Of a stretch of DNA of 64,000 bases, positions 6,665-19,450 are shown one piece after another (within the stretch, counting starts at the first letter, position 1; each line of letters begins with the position of its first letter). A program made the position numbers and the translations under genes. The notes under the pieces were generated by a model. It had not been told where the DNA came from. It did not search any database and saw nothing but the letters and a program-made list of their open reading frames with translations. Source of the DNA: CAWIOX01 sp963837775 (GTDB taxonomy: Bacteria; Pseudomonadota; Gammaproteobacteria; Burkholderiales; Burkholderiaceae_D); assembly GCA_963837775.1 (NCBI GenBank), contig CAWIOX010000029.1, forward strand, positions 186,001 to 250,000. The letters run 5' to 3'.

Positions 6665-9530
6665 ATGACCTTTAAAAAGACCCGTACCCTCCCCGTCCCT
6701 GCCCTGCGTGCTGTCGTTGAAGAATATGAAGATTCGGCGTTCGGCGCCCGTCATATTCATTTACGCAGCGACGATCAGGAAATGGTTTTTCTGGTGGCTT
6801 TCCCCACCATTCCGGAGACAAGCGACGGTCGCGCCCATATTCTGGAGCATCTGTCCTTGTGCGGTTCCGCCCGTTTCCCGGTCCGCGATCCGTTCTTTTC
6901 GATGACGCGGCGCTCGCTGGGATGGATGAATGCGATGACGATGCCGGACAAAACCGTCTACCCGTTTGGGACGACGGACCGGGCCGACTTCTTCAATCTG
7001 CTCGACGTGTACCTCGATGCGGCGTTCTTCCCGACGCTGGACTATTACGACTTCCTGCAGGAAGGATGGCGTCTTGGCTTCGAAGACGGCAAACTGGTGT
7101 ATCAGGGCATCGTGCTCAATGAAATGAAAGGCGCATATTCGGACCCGGTGCGCGCGCTGGATCACGGCATCAACCAGCATCTGTTCCAGAACACCACGTA
7201 CCGGGTGGAGTCCGGCGGCGATCCGCTGGAAATACCGGACCTGACGCACGCGGCACTGAAAGACTTCCACGCCAAACACTATCACCCTTCGCAGGCGGTA
7301 TTCATGACTGCCGGCAATGTGGATGTCGCGGCGGTGCAGGCGATGATTGCCGAGCGGGTGCTGGCCAAGCTGCCGGGCCGTGCCGAACGCATGCTGCCGC
7401 AACTGGCCGCCGCCTGGGATGCGCCCAGAACTACCACCATCGCGATTCCCGCGCAGGAAGGCAGGAGCAATGAATACGGCTTCCAGCTCAGCTGGCTGCT
7501 GGGCGAGTCGTCCGATCCGGTCGCGCATCTGCGCGCCAAACTGCTCGAAGCCGGCTTATTGGGCGATGCATCGTCGCCCTTGTCGCAGGCGATGGAGTCC
7601 GCCGGCTTTGGCCGCCCTTCGGCGATGAACCATGTGGAAACCAGTTCGCGCCAGATGAGCTTTCACGCCGGCATGGAAGGCTTGAAGAAATCGCAGGTCG
7701 GCAAAGCCAGAACCCGCATCTGGGACGCGCTGGAAAAAGCCGCGATCGACGGCGTGCCTTATTCGACGCTGCAGGCGAGCTTGCGCGACATGCGCTTTCA
7801 GCAGCGTGAAATCACCGGCGGCGGCTTGCCTTACGGCCTGCATCTGCTATTGAATGCCTTGCCGTTTGAAATGAATGGCGGCGACATCCTGCAGGCTTTT
7901 GATGCGGAACCGGTGTTGCAGCAGCTCGACGAGGAAATCAAGGACCCGGCATTTTTCAAAGGCATGGTCAGGGCATTGCTGGAGAACCCGACCCGGCTGG
8001 AATCGACCGTATTCGCGGACGCCGGCTATGACGCCGGCCGAATCAAGCAAGAAGCGGCCAGCCTGGCCCGCATCGAGCAACACCTGAGCGCAGCAGACCG
8101 CACCCGCATCGAGCAGGAGTCGGCGGAATTGCTGCGCCGGCAGCGGCAGGCGATGAACAAGGATGTGCTGCCGCGGATACGCCCGGCCGATGTATCGCCT
8201 GTGCCGAAACCCAGCTTTCCGGTGCCGGAACCGGAGCAAGGCGCGGTCATCTTGCCGATCGCATCCAACGGCATCAGTTACGCATCGATTCTTTTCGATG
8301 TATCGGACTTTCCTGCCGACCAATGGTGCTGGCTGAATCTGTATGCCAGCCTGATGCCGGATCTGGGCGTGGCCGGCAAGAACTACGAAGCGGCGAGCGC
8401 ATGGCGGCAGGATTTGGTGCCTGATTTCGATGTAAACCTGGATGTGCGTCAGGTGCTGGATGCGAGCAGGCCGCTGCAAATCTCGGTCGAGTTTTGCGCC
8501 AAGGGGCTTGAAAGAGGAGCAGGACAAAATGCGGGAAGCACTGCTGGAGACGATCGCCGGCGCCCGCTTCGACGAGTTGGAGCGCATCGCGTTCCTGATT
8601 GACAGCATGGTGCAGGACGTACAGAACGACCTGGCGGAAGACGGCAAACGCTACGCTTCGCTGGCCGCATGCGCGCCGTGGTCGCGCATCAGCCAGTTCG
8701 AGGAAAGCGTGTTTGGCGCCAGCGGCCTGCCCTTCTTTGCTCAACTGAAAGAACAGATCGGACAGCAGGAAGGGGTCCGGGCGATTGCCGAACGGCTCAA
8801 GGCGCTGCATGAAAAAATCACCGGCAGCCCTGTCACGCTGATTGTGGCGGCCGAAGCTGACGCTGCCCCAGCCCTCGCGCAGTCATTGACGCCAGCCTTC
8901 GCTGCGCAAGCAAGGCCATTGGGGCTTGCCGCAACGCCAGACAGCGCGGCGCCGGCCAATGCCGCATTGCACGCATCGGCGCAGATCAATCACTGTTTTT
9001 CGGTGTGGCCGGGGCCGACTATTGCGGAGCCGGATGCAGCGTTTGTCTCGGTGCTGGCAGAACTGTTGACCAATGAAGTGCTGCATCGCACGATCCGGGA
9101 GGAAGGCGGCGCATATGGCGGGCAAGCCTCGCATGCGCTCGATACCGGCATGTTCACAATGATGTCGTACCGTGATCCGCGCCTGTCGGCCACTTATGCC
9201 GATTTCGAGCAGGCGATTGCCTGGGTGCTGGCATCCGAACTGAGCGACGAAAGCGTCGAAGAGGCGATCATCTGCGTCGTGCAGGGGATGGACAAACCGC
9301 AGTCTCCGTACAAGGAAGCGGCCAGGAGCTGGTCGCGCAAGCAGATCGGGGTCACCGATGCGATGCGCACCCAGTATCGCCAGAATGTGCTGCGCTGTTG
9401 TGCTGCGGATCTGAAGGCGGCGGCCCAAAAGTGGCTTTCCAACAAGACGCCGAGCCGCGCAGCATTTGTCGGCAAAACCGAGCAGGACATGGCGGGTCTG
9501 GCAGTGACCCGTCTGGCAGAGCTGTTCTGA
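6665..9530 (+). CDS. M16 (insulinase/PreP-like) zinc metallopeptidase, one apparent frameshift
   Basis: About 955 aa if one frameshift is repaired, the usual length of M16C presequence-protease-type enzymes. The inverted zinc motif HILEH (HxxEH) is near residue 58, with a third ligand region in the GIVLNEMKGAYSDP segment; NEVLHRTIREEGGAYG marks the second, non-catalytic half. At about 8507 the frame changes inside AAGGGGCTTGAAAG; reading GGGC as GGC restores GLKEEQDKMREA. I treat this as a probable sequence error. M16C enzymes degrade unstructured peptides of up to about 65 residues. It follows the small double-glycine proteins, so peptide turnover is a possible link, but repeat copy 1 lies between them. 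Confidence 0.85.
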
Positions 9531-9543
9531 ATCTTTAACAAAG

Positions 9544-9580
9544 AAACCGGGCGAACAATCAACGCTGTTCGCCCGGTTTT
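9544..9580 (+). terminator. Rho-independent terminator after the M16 peptidase
   Basis: AAACCGGGCGAACA pairs perfectly with TGTTCGCCCGGTTT, followed by TGTTGT. The stem sits 14 bases after the stop codon. Confidence 0.85.
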
Positions 9581-9655
9581 GTTGTCATGAAGACGACGCT
9601 CCAGATTGTTCGACAGCGCCGAATTCGGCCTGAGAATGCGATCCTCAACAAATTA

Positions 9656-9943
9656 TCAAATAAACACTTCTTCAGCCGGCATTGCTGCGGCCTGCATGAT
9701 CTTACTTTTATGCCGCAAGTTCTTATCTGTGCGGTGCCACTCGTGATTGCATTGCAGGCACCTGGCGTTGATTAACTCTTCTTCCCAGTCCCACCGGGGA
9801 TGGCTGCCTCCCGCCACAACATCGCCATTTTCCAGCGCAGTGCGCAGCGCTTCGCTGAATGCATCGACGCTGCCATAGACGATCTCCACGCCGCTGGCCT
9901 GCCTGCAATGCGGGCAAGTTTGTTTTTCCTTGTGTTGTGACAT
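9656..9943 (-). CDS. Small zinc-ribbon protein
   Basis: 95 aa. The ATG at 9943 is preceded by AGGAGCGAGAC, so I prefer it to the longer frame from 10027. CPHC near residue 11 and CLQC near residue 64 give a four-cysteine zinc-binding pair, with a Trp-rich segment (HPRWDWEEELINAR) between them and CNHEW after. No catalytic motif is visible. It stands alone, divergent from the HugZ-like gene. Role unknown. Confidence 0.65.
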   Translation of the reverse strand: MSQHKEKQTCPHCRQASGVEIVYGSVDAFSEALRTALENGDVVAGGSHPRWDWEEELINARCLQCNHEWHRTDKNLRHKSKIMQAAAMPAEEVFI

Positions 9944-10090
9944 GTCTCGCTCCTGTTTTTTATAATTTGATATAGACAAAATGATACAGACAAAAGATAT
10001 CATTTCAACATGATTTTCTTGTGACATGGATCAACTGCGATTGAATATTCTGTCCACAGAGCACAAAAACTCCGGATGCTCAGTTAATCT

Positions 10091-10765
10091 ATGAAAATGA
10101 AAATTCATTTTGATAGCGTCATCCCTTTGCTGCACAAGACGCCATACGGGGTGCTGGCGACACATTCGGCACAACTGCCGGGATATCCTTTCGCAAGCAC
10201 GCTGCCGTTCGTGCTTGATGAACGGCAATGCCCGGTTTTTCTGATCAGCGCGCTGGCCGAGCACACGAAAAACCTGATGGCCGACTACCGCGCCAGTTTT
10301 CTTGTCGCCAGCCCGGACGGGCAAAACGTCCTGAGCGGCGCGCGCCTGACATTGGTGGGTGATGTGCAGCGGATCGACGCACCGCAGGAACTGGTCGCAC
10401 GCACCCTCCGTTATCAGCCGGATGCCAGCCGGTATCTCGGCCTGGGGGATTTCGCTTTCTTCCGGCTCACGCCCAAACGCGCCAGATATGTGGCTGGTTT
10501 TGGCGAGATGGGCTGGCTGGAAGCCAGCGATTGGGAAAATGGGGCCGTCCTGCCGCTGGCGGACGAAGCGGAGTTGCTCAGCAATCTCGCTGCGATTCTT
10601 CCGGGCGGCATACGGTTGCTGGGCCTGGACTGCTACGGGGCCGACATCGAACGTCAAGGCCAGCGCGAGCGACTGGAGTTCCCCAATGCGCCGGTTGCGG
10701 CAGGCAATGCCGCCGAACTGGGCGAGCATCTTCTTGCTGCTTTACAGGGGTCACGCTCACCCTGA
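10091..10765 (+). CDS. HugZ/pyridoxamine-phosphate-oxidase-fold protein
   Basis: 224 aa. The N-terminal half is a split-barrel FMN-type domain (GVLATHSAQLPGYPFAS, PVFLISALAEHTKNL, GARLTLVGDVQ) and the C-terminal part resembles the DUF2470-like tail of HugZ (GLDCYGADIERQGQRERL). HugZ proteins bind haem and break it down; related proteins act as flavin oxidoreductases. No haem-uptake genes are adjacent, so the substrate is open. The ATG at 10091 gives the expected HugZ length. Confidence 0.7.
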   Translation: MKMKIHFDSVIPLLHKTPYGVLATHSAQLPGYPFASTLPFVLDERQCPVFLISALAEHTKNLMADYRASFLVASPDGQNVLSGARLTLVGDVQRIDAPQELVARTLRYQPDASRYLGLGDFAFFRLTPKRARYVAGFGEMGWLEASDWENGAVLPLADEAELLSNLAAILPGGIRLLGLDCYGADIERQGQRERLEFPNAPVAAGNAAELGEHLLAALQGSRSP

Positions 10766-10958
10766 AAGTCCGGAGAACCTGGCATGGCCGCTTGCAGGGA
10801 AAAGAAGCCGGGCGGCTCCCCATGGCGATATCGGCATGTTAATGTTGCATTTATAAAACATAGCGGCGTGAAACCCGGACCCTTGGCCTGACATCCACGC
10901 CTTACAAGAGCAATTCGTGCACTGCAGCGGCTTTCTTACTGGATTACTGGAGACAATT

Positions 10959-12086
10959 ATGCCTGGCCTACTACCCGATGTTGACGCTGATGGACTTCTC
11001 GAATACTCAGTGGTTTATACCGACCGCGCACTAAACCATATGTCGCAGTCGTTTCAAACCGTCATGCAGGACATTTCAGGCATCTTGAAGCAGGTCTACC
11101 ATGCCAAAGCGGCGATAGTGGTTCCCGGCAGCGGCACTTTCGGCATGGAAGCGGTTGCGCGCCAGTTTGCGACCGGCAAAAAATGCCTGGTGATCCGCAA
11201 CGGATGGTTCAGCTATCGCTGGACGCAGATTTTCGACATGGGACACATCCCGTCAGCAACAATAGTGCTCAAGGCGCGCCCGGTTGAAGACGGCAGGCAG
11301 GCACCATTTGCCCCTGCCCCGATCGAGGAAGTCGTGGCCCGCATCAGCGCAGAAAAACCGGATGTGGTGTTTGCGCCGCATGTCGAAACCGCGTCCGGGA
11401 TGATGCTGCCTGATAGCTACCTGCGCGCAGTGGCGGACGCGGTGCATGCGGTCGGCGGCCTGTTTGTTCTGGATTGCATCGCTTCCGGCACGATCTGGGT
11501 CGACATGGTCGCCAACGGCGTCGATGTCCTGATCAGCGCACCGCAAAAGGGCTGGAGTGCATCGCCGTGCTGTGCGCTGATTATGCTCAGCGCCCTTGCG
11601 CGGGAAAAAATCGATGCAACCAGCAGCACCAGCTTTGCCTGCGATCTGCGCAAATGGCTGCAGATCATGGAAGCTTACGAAAATGGCGGCCATGCGTACC
11701 ATGCGACGATGCCGACGGACGCCCTAACCCGGTTGCGCGATGTGATGCAGGAAACGCAAGCATACGGTTTCGACAAAGTCCGGGCGGAACAGCAAGAGCT
11801 TGGCAGCAGAGTGCGGGCGCTGCTCGTCAGCAAGGGCATAAAGAGTGTCGCGGCAGAGGGCTTCCAGGCACCGGGTGTGGTAGTCAGCTACACTGAAGAT
11901 GCGGGCATACAGTCTGGCAAAAAATTCCTCGCTGCCGGCTTGCAAACCGCCGCCGGCGTGCCCTTGCAATGCGATGAGCGGGCAGATTTCCAGACTTTCC
12001 GCCTCGGACTGTTCGGTCTGGACAAGCTGCACAATATCGATCGCACCGTCGAAAATTTGAGTAATGCACTGGACCAGGCGCTTTAA
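10959..12086 (+). CDS. Class V PLP aminotransferase (alanine/serine-glyoxylate type)
   Basis: 375 aa from the ATG at 10959 (CTGGAGACAATT upstream); a longer frame starts at 10917 without support. Family features include VVPGSGTFGMEAVARQF, FVLDCIASGT and the PLP-lysine motif SAPQKGWSASPCCAL. These enzymes move an amino group from alanine or serine to glyoxylate or related keto acids. The gene is followed by an aromatic aminotransferase but does not overlap it. Confidence 0.85.
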   Translation: MPGLLPDVDADGLLEYSVVYTDRALNHMSQSFQTVMQDISGILKQVYHAKAAIVVPGSGTFGMEAVARQFATGKKCLVIRNGWFSYRWTQIFDMGHIPSATIVLKARPVEDGRQAPFAPAPIEEVVARISAEKPDVVFAPHVETASGMMLPDSYLRAVADAVHAVGGLFVLDCIASGTIWVDMVANGVDVLISAPQKGWSASPCCALIMLSALAREKIDATSSTSFACDLRKWLQIMEAYENGGHAYHATMPTDALTRLRDVMQETQAYGFDKVRAEQQELGSRVRALLVSKGIKSVAAEGFQAPGVVVSYTEDAGIQSGKKFLAAGLQTAAGVPLQCDERADFQTFRLGLFGLDKLHNIDRTVENLSNALDQAL

Positions 12087-12099
12087 TCCACACAGCTGA

Positions 12100-12139
12100 T
12101 TGAATGCCGGGCTATTTCGATCCAGATGCCGGCATTCAA
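12100..12139. repeat. Perfect 11-bp inverted repeat between two aminotransferase genes
   Basis: TTGAATGCCGG (12100-12110) and CCGGCATTCAA (12129-12139) are exact inverses with an 18-base loop. No T-run follows. It may be a stop or processing hairpin for the upstream gene or an operator for the downstream one. Confidence 0.45.
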
Positions 12140-12257
12140 GCAATCCCGATACCCGACAACTTCATTTTGCGTCAAAATAGGCGATTGTCGGTCAGGCTTG
12201 ACCACGCCGCTAAAAACAATCCCGTATTTGCCACCCTTTCTCTCTGGAGCTATAACC

Positions 12258-13451
12258 ATGTTTCAACACGTCGAAGCCTATGCTGGCGATCCCATCCTGT
12301 CTCTGAACGAAGCGTTTGGCAAGGATCCCCGCACCGACAAGATCAATCTGTCCATCGGCATCTACTTTGACGACGCGGGCAAGATCCCGATGCTGCCGTC
12401 GGTCCGCGCAGCCGAATTGAAAGTGGTTGCCGAGGCTGGCGCCCGCCCTTATCTGCCGATGGAAGGCGCAGCCAATTTCCGTACCGCGGTTCAGCATCTG
12501 CTGTTCGGCGCAGATCACCCGGCGGTGAAGGCTGGCCGCGTTGTGACGATACAAACCGTCGGTTCCAGCGGCGGCCTGAAAGTCGGCGGCGATTTCATCA
12601 AGCGTTATTTCCCGACCAGCACCATGTTGATCAGCGACCCGACCTGGGACAATCACCGCGCGGTGTTTGAAGGTTCCGGACTGACCGTGAAAACCTACCC
12701 TTACTATGATGCGGAAACAGGCGGCCTGCGCTTTGACGCGATGCTTGCAGCATTGAAACAGGCCGAGAAAAAAAGCATCGTTTTGCTGCATGCCTGCTGC
12801 CACAATCCGACCGGCGTCGATCTGACCCGCGCCCAGTGGGAGCAGCTGGTGCCGGTCTTGCAGGAACGCGAACTGATCCCTTTCCTTGATCTGGCGTACC
12901 AAGGCTATGGCGACGGCATCGAAGAAGATGCGTTTGCTGTCCGCTTGCTGGGCAATGCCGGCCTGAGCTTTTTCGTTGCGAATTCCTTCTCCAAGAGCAT
13001 GAGTTTGTATGGCGAGCGTTGCGGCGCGCTGAGCATCGTGTGCCCGGACGCGGCGCAGGCGGTGAATGTGCTGGGCCAGATGAAAGCCAATATCCGCCGC
13101 AACTATTCCAATCCGCCTCTGCATGGCGGCCAGATCGTGGCACGCGTGCTGACTGACCCGGAATTGCGTCCAATGTGGGAAGCGGAAGTTGCGGCGATGC
13201 GCGAGCGCATCCAGGCGATGCGCCGCAAATTGCACGATGTGCTGAGCGCCAAACTGCCGGGCAAGGATTTCAGCTATTTCCTGACCCAGCGCGGCATGTT
13301 CAGCTATACCGGCCTGAGCGCAGAACAATGCGACCGGCTGAAAGAACAATACGGCGTGTACCTGGTCCGTTCCGGCCGCATGTGCGTCGCTGGCTTGAAT
13401 AGCGGCAACGTGGAAGCAACGGCCAGCGCGATTGCCGCTGTGCTGGCGTAA
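12258..13451 (+). CDS. tyrB: Aromatic-amino-acid aminotransferase
   Basis: 397 aa, with the ATG at 12258 preceded by TGGAGCTATAACC. It has class I aminotransferase landmarks: Asp-binding PTWDNH, LHACCHNPTG, FLDLAYQGYGDG, the PLP lysine in SFSKSMSLYGERCG, and the substrate arginine in VRSGRMCVAGLN. The length and the SFSKSM/YGERCG context fit TyrB/AspC homologues of Betaproteobacteria. It transfers amino groups between aromatic amino acids (or aspartate) and 2-oxoglutarate; AspC-like specificity cannot be excluded. Confidence 0.9.
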   Translation: MFQHVEAYAGDPILSLNEAFGKDPRTDKINLSIGIYFDDAGKIPMLPSVRAAELKVVAEAGARPYLPMEGAANFRTAVQHLLFGADHPAVKAGRVVTIQTVGSSGGLKVGGDFIKRYFPTSTMLISDPTWDNHRAVFEGSGLTVKTYPYYDAETGGLRFDAMLAALKQAEKKSIVLLHACCHNPTGVDLTRAQWEQLVPVLQERELIPFLDLAYQGYGDGIEEDAFAVRLLGNAGLSFFVANSFSKSMSLYGERCGALSIVCPDAAQAVNVLGQMKANIRRNYSNPPLHGGQIVARVLTDPELRPMWEAEVAAMRERIQAMRRKLHDVLSAKLPGKDFSYFLTQRGMFSYTGLSAEQCDRLKEQYGVYLVRSGRMCVAGLNSGNVEATASAIAAVLA

Positions 13452-13472
13452 TTCATTGAGCTAACTCTCCGG

Positions 13473-13507
13473 TCGGTGCTGCACTTTTCGGTGCGCACCG
13501 ATTTTTA
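13473..13507 (+). terminator. Rho-independent terminator after tyrB
   Basis: TCGGTGCTGCAC pairs with GGTGCGCACCGA apart from one bulged base, then ATTTTT. It is well placed 20 bases downstream of tyrB. Confidence 0.7.
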
Positions 13508-13512
13508 CAACT

Positions 13513-13764
13513 CTATCCGGCGGGACCGTGGTGCGTCCCCTGCTCAATCATCAATACTGCGACTTTGCGGGCTTCTGCCTCGGCTTGTTCTGCGTTGGTA
13601 AAAACCGTGTCGATAGAGACGCGCTGGGCCGGAAAAATGCAGTTTCTGTGCATCGGATTGGGAGAAGGTCCGTAAATCGCCACGATTGCGGCCCAATGTT
13701 CACTCTCGGGCAATCGCTCGCTGGAATACTCGATTTCATATTCACGCATTGTCTCGTAAGGCAT
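13513..13764 (-). CDS. Small hypothetical protein
   Basis: 83 aa, starting MPYETMREYEIEYSSE. It is charged, soluble and without Cys; the second half (NAEQAEAEARKVAVLMIEQG) looks helical. There is no recognised domain. It converges with tyrB and lies 65 bases beyond another small gene on the same strand. Confidence 0.5.
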   Translation of the reverse strand: MPYETMREYEIEYSSERLPESEHWAAIVAIYGPSPNPMHRNCIFPAQRVSIDTVFTNAEQAEAEARKVAVLMIEQGTHHGPAG

Positions 13765-13829
13765 TGCAGTCTCCCAACATCAAATCAGTCGCATGCGCCT
13801 TGCCGCACAACGAAAAAAGAGTTGGCGGC

Positions 13830-14045
13830 TTACTCGTCCATCCCGATCAACGAGTCTATGTCTGCTATCGCCATGCGCAGCATGAGCTCAGCCGTAGCCT
13901 CATGGGGCGTGACGCTGGCGACGATGGCATCAGGAACGGATTTCTTCATCAGGCCATCACGCTGAATAAAATACTCCCCGTGTCCGTACACGATGGTATA
14001 GGTCAACCGTTGCCCGCTGCGCCGCGTATATTCATGAACTAGCAT
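13830..14045 (-). CDS. Small hypothetical protein
   Basis: 71 aa from the ATG at 14045, chosen because GGAGGACAAA stands right before it; a longer frame from 14156 lacks a ribosome-binding site. The sequence (LTYTIVYGHGEYFIQRD, then DAIVASVTPHEATAELMLRMAIADIDSLI) suggests a small alpha/beta protein. Function unknown. Confidence 0.55.
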   Translation of the reverse strand: MLVHEYTRRSGQRLTYTIVYGHGEYFIQRDGLMKKSVPDAIVASVTPHEATAELMLRMAIADIDSLIGMDE

Positions 14046-14399
14046 TTTGTCCTCCAAGCTGACTTTTGTAGCACTCAACAAAGTTACAACAAGTTGTTTG
14101 TATAAATATACTCCCATTAACGTCTTGCAGATACGATCTGCGCAAACTGAAATCACAACAGCAAACCGTATGCCCCCATTCGCGCAAACAGATCAGGCAA
14201 CAGACAGGAATCGCCTGTATCGGATAGTCGCGACCAGTGAAATCGGAACATCCGGACAATAACGCGATTAATTTCTTACCCAGAAGCGCGCACCGGCGAA
14301 TGGCGGCTTCATTACTTCGCGGTGTACAATCAAATCCGGTTTCAGAAAAATCAACCTGCGCCAAGCGTGTTGTATCCATTCAATTTCGAAAGGAAGTTT
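14046..14399. other. Divergent promoter region, nothing else recognised
   Basis: 354 bases between a minus-strand small gene and the phasin gene. It contains GCAGATACGATCTGC, a small palindrome near 14126, and TATACTCCCATT near 14107, which resembles only one end of the dispersed repeat and is not a full copy. Confidence 0.4.
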
Positions 14400-14942
14400 A
14401 TGTTTACGAATCCTGAACAATTTGCGAGCGCAACGAAAGCCATTTTCGACTTCCAGATTACGACCTTCAATATGCTGACCAGCAAGACGGTCGAAAGCAT
14501 GGAGCAGGTTTTGGCGTTAAACATGGCCACCGGCAAAGCCGCACTGGAAGATTCCCAGGCGACTGTCAAACAATTTGCCGACACCAAGGATCCGCAAGCA
14601 ATGCTGGCGCTCACCGCAGCAAAAATGAATCCATCTTCCGAAGCAGCGACTGCTTACAACAGCCAGCTCACTGAAATCATTACAGAGATCAAAACAGATT
14701 TCACCAATGCGGCCGACGCCCATATCATCGAGGCCAAGAACAATCTGACCGCACTGATTCATGACGTCACCAAAAATGTCCCGCCCGGCTCAGAGAATGC
14801 GGTCGCGATTGTAAAAGTAGCGATCCAGAATGCCTTCAGCGGCTACGAACAAGTCACCAAGGCGACCAAGCAAGCTGTGGCCACGGTAGAGGCCGAAGTC
14901 AGCAAGGCAGCCGAGCAGTTTTCCAAAGTAGGCAAAAAATAA
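14400..14942 (+). CDS. phaP: Phasin family protein (PHA granule-associated)
   Basis: 180 aa, with the ATG at 14400 preceded by AAAGGAAGTTT. It starts MFTNPEQFASATKA and is almost entirely amphipathic helix, typical of the phasin_2 family in Burkholderiales, ending in an Ala/Lys-rich VSKAAEQFSKVGKK. Phasins coat polyhydroxyalkanoate granules and control their size and number. It is monocistronic with its own terminator. Some Oxalobacteraceae carry several phasin paralogues, so the symbol is generic. Confidence 0.88.
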   Translation: MFTNPEQFASATKAIFDFQITTFNMLTSKTVESMEQVLALNMATGKAALEDSQATVKQFADTKDPQAMLALTAAKMNPSSEAATAYNSQLTEIITEIKTDFTNAADAHIIEAKNNLTALIHDVTKNVPPGSENAVAIVKVAIQNAFSGYEQVTKATKQAVATVEAEVSKAAEQFSKVGKK

Positions 14943-15009
14943 GCGACAGTCAGTCTTCAATCGCCAGTTCGCGCCGGATTATCCGGCCTGACGATTTAAC
15001 TGCAATATC

Positions 15010-15048
15010 AATGGGTTACAGCCTTTGCCTGTAACCCATTTTCTATTT
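15010..15048 (+). terminator. Rho-independent terminator after the phasin gene
   Basis: AATGGGTTACAG and CTGTAACCCATT form a perfect 12-bp stem with a 7-base loop, followed by TTCTATTTT. Confidence 0.85.
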
Positions 15049-15065
15049 TGCCGGACAAAACCAGT

Positions 15066-15862
15066 ATGAAACCGATCACACCGCCGCAACCCGACCATGC
15101 CGCCGTCACCGCTGCCAGCATACTGAGCGCGCGCCGCAGCTCGGGCGAGCAAGGGCCGCGCCTGCCCGCATCCTGCCGCCCGGCCGATCTCGACGCTGCG
15201 CTGGCGATACAGGCCGCGGTCACCGCACAACTCGGCGATCGCATCGCTGCGTGGAAATGCGGCTTGCCTGCCGCCGATCGCGTGGTGCTGGCGCCGATCT
15301 ATGCCGGCACCGTCCATAGCGACAACAATGCGCCGTGCGCGCTCTGGGTGCGTGCCGGCCAGGCGCGGGTGGAGCCGGAACTGGCGTTCATCCTCGGTCG
15401 CGACCTGCCGGTGCGCGACACGCCCTACACGCCGGCCGAGATCGATGCCGCGGTAGCGCGCACCCACCTCGCGCTGGAGCTGATCGACAGCCGTTACAGC
15501 GATGCGGCCGACGCCAGCTTTGCGGAAAATCTGGCCGATGGCCTGCTCAATCAGGGCCTGTTCATCGGCCCGCAGGTGGATGCCGGGCAAGCACGCGCCG
15601 CCAGCGCCATGCCGCTCAGGATCACCGTTGCCTCGGGCGAGACAAGTGAGCTTGCGGGCCAGCACCCGAATGGCGATCCGCGCGCGCCGCTGTATTGGCT
15701 GGCCGAGTATTTGCGCAGCACGGGCCGCGGGCTGCAAGCGGGTCAGGCGGTGATCACCGGCTCGTATGCCGGCTGCATCGAATTGCCATTGGAACAGGAG
15801 ATCGCGATTCAGTACGGCGAACTGGGCACGCTGACGGTGCGCTTTATGCAAATGAGCCAGAA

Positions 15863-15866
<4 letters not shown>
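15066..15866 (+). CDS. 2-keto-4-pentenoate hydratase / fumarylacetoacetase-family protein
   Basis: 266 aa from the ATG at 15066; an in-frame ATG at 15048 adds six residues. The fold is recognisable from AAWKCGLPAADR, the metal-ligand segment RVEPELAFILGRDL, LELIDSRY, NQGLFIGP and AVITGSYAGCIEL. Members bind Mg or Mn and hydrate or hydrolyse keto-acid substrates. This copy is separate from the phenol cluster hydratase (30979). Its stop overlaps the next start (ATGA at 15863-15866), so it is translationally coupled to the SNF2 helicase, an unusual partner. Confidence 0.78.
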
Positions 15867-18344
<2,478 letters not shown>

Positions 18345-18450
18345 GCCGCTTGCCGGCTGCCCACAAAAATACGCAAAACACTGAAAATGTTCGAATAAAG
18401 TGGCGCAGAAACAACCGCCCATGCTGAAACAGGCGCTGGATGCCTGTAGC

Positions 18451-18522
18451 ATACAGCCATGGGTATATTTCAAGACCCAACAAATACGTGCGGCAATTGC
18501 CATAAAAATGATGATACTCCCC
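18451..18522 (-). repeat. Dispersed intergenic repeat, copy 2 (inverted)
   Basis: On the minus strand it starts GGGGAGTATCATCATTTT, with GGCAATTGCCGCACGTATTT in the middle, nearly identical to copy 1. It is the only copy in reverse orientation. The 512-base gap (18345-18856) between the SNF2 gene and the DUF2760 gene holds nothing else I can name. Confidence 0.75.
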
Positions 18523-18856
18523 GTTTTTTACTAATTAATCGGGATCAGCAAGAGGATTGAAGCACAGGATCAATGGCTGGCCTGCCCTTCTTTTCCGTTG
18601 CGGCCATCCATTAAAATGCACAATTGATTCTATGCAGGTTCTTGGCTGTAAAATAAGCCGCCTTGACCAAGCGCCAATGAAATTGATGTCGAAGCAAGTT
18701 TTGGCCAAGCGCACTTGCGGTCGATTTCATCCTGTGCGTCACACTACGCACGCAACAAGCCGCTGCCGGACGCGCCCACCATGCGGCAGGCAAACAGGCG
18801 TTAGCGCCACAGACAAATACCCTTCGGCCCAAGGCCGGAGCACTCAGGAGCAATGA

Positions 18857-19450
18857 ATGAACAAGCCGAATACGACGCCGCAGAATATGCCCGAGCCATC
18901 CTTCTTCCAACGAATTCCACTGGCTTTCGGCGCATTCTTCAGCATTCTTTCCGACGCCGGCTTTGCCGCGCGCATCCGCGACCTGCCTCTGGGCGCCGCG
19001 CAGCCGCAGCCCCAAGCGCAGCCCGCAGTGCAAGAGATGCCCAAAGCCGTAGCGCCGCGGCCGTTGCGGGAAACGCCCACCGATGCGGCGCTGCAACTGC
19101 TGGGCTTGCTGCAGCGGGACGCGCGCCTGATCGATTTCGCCGAAGAAAACCTGAGCCGACTATTCCGATGCCGACATCGGCGCCGCCGCCCGCCTGGTGC
19201 ACGAAGGCTGCCGCAAGGTGCTGCGCGAGCATTTCACCATCGAGCCGGTGCGTCCGGAGGCCGAAGGCAGCCGCATCACCTTGAACGAGGGCTTCGATGC
19301 GAGCGCGATCCGGCTCACCGGCAATGTGGTCGGCCAGCCGCCATTCAGCGGCAGCCTCAGCCACCGCGGCTGGCGCGCCACCGAAGTCCGGCTGCCGAAA
19401 CTGGCCGACAGCCATGACGCGACCGTCTGCGCGCAAGCGGAGGTCGAGCT

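Noticed and set aside
14101..14125. Possible seventh copy of the dispersed repeat
   Set aside because: Only AAATATACTCCCATT matches one end; the core CCGCAC-ATTCATTGG is absent.
14032..14379. 115-codon Cys-rich minus-strand frame
   Set aside because: It overlaps the better-supported small gene ending at 13830, lacks a ribosome-binding site and its Cys pattern fits no known motif.
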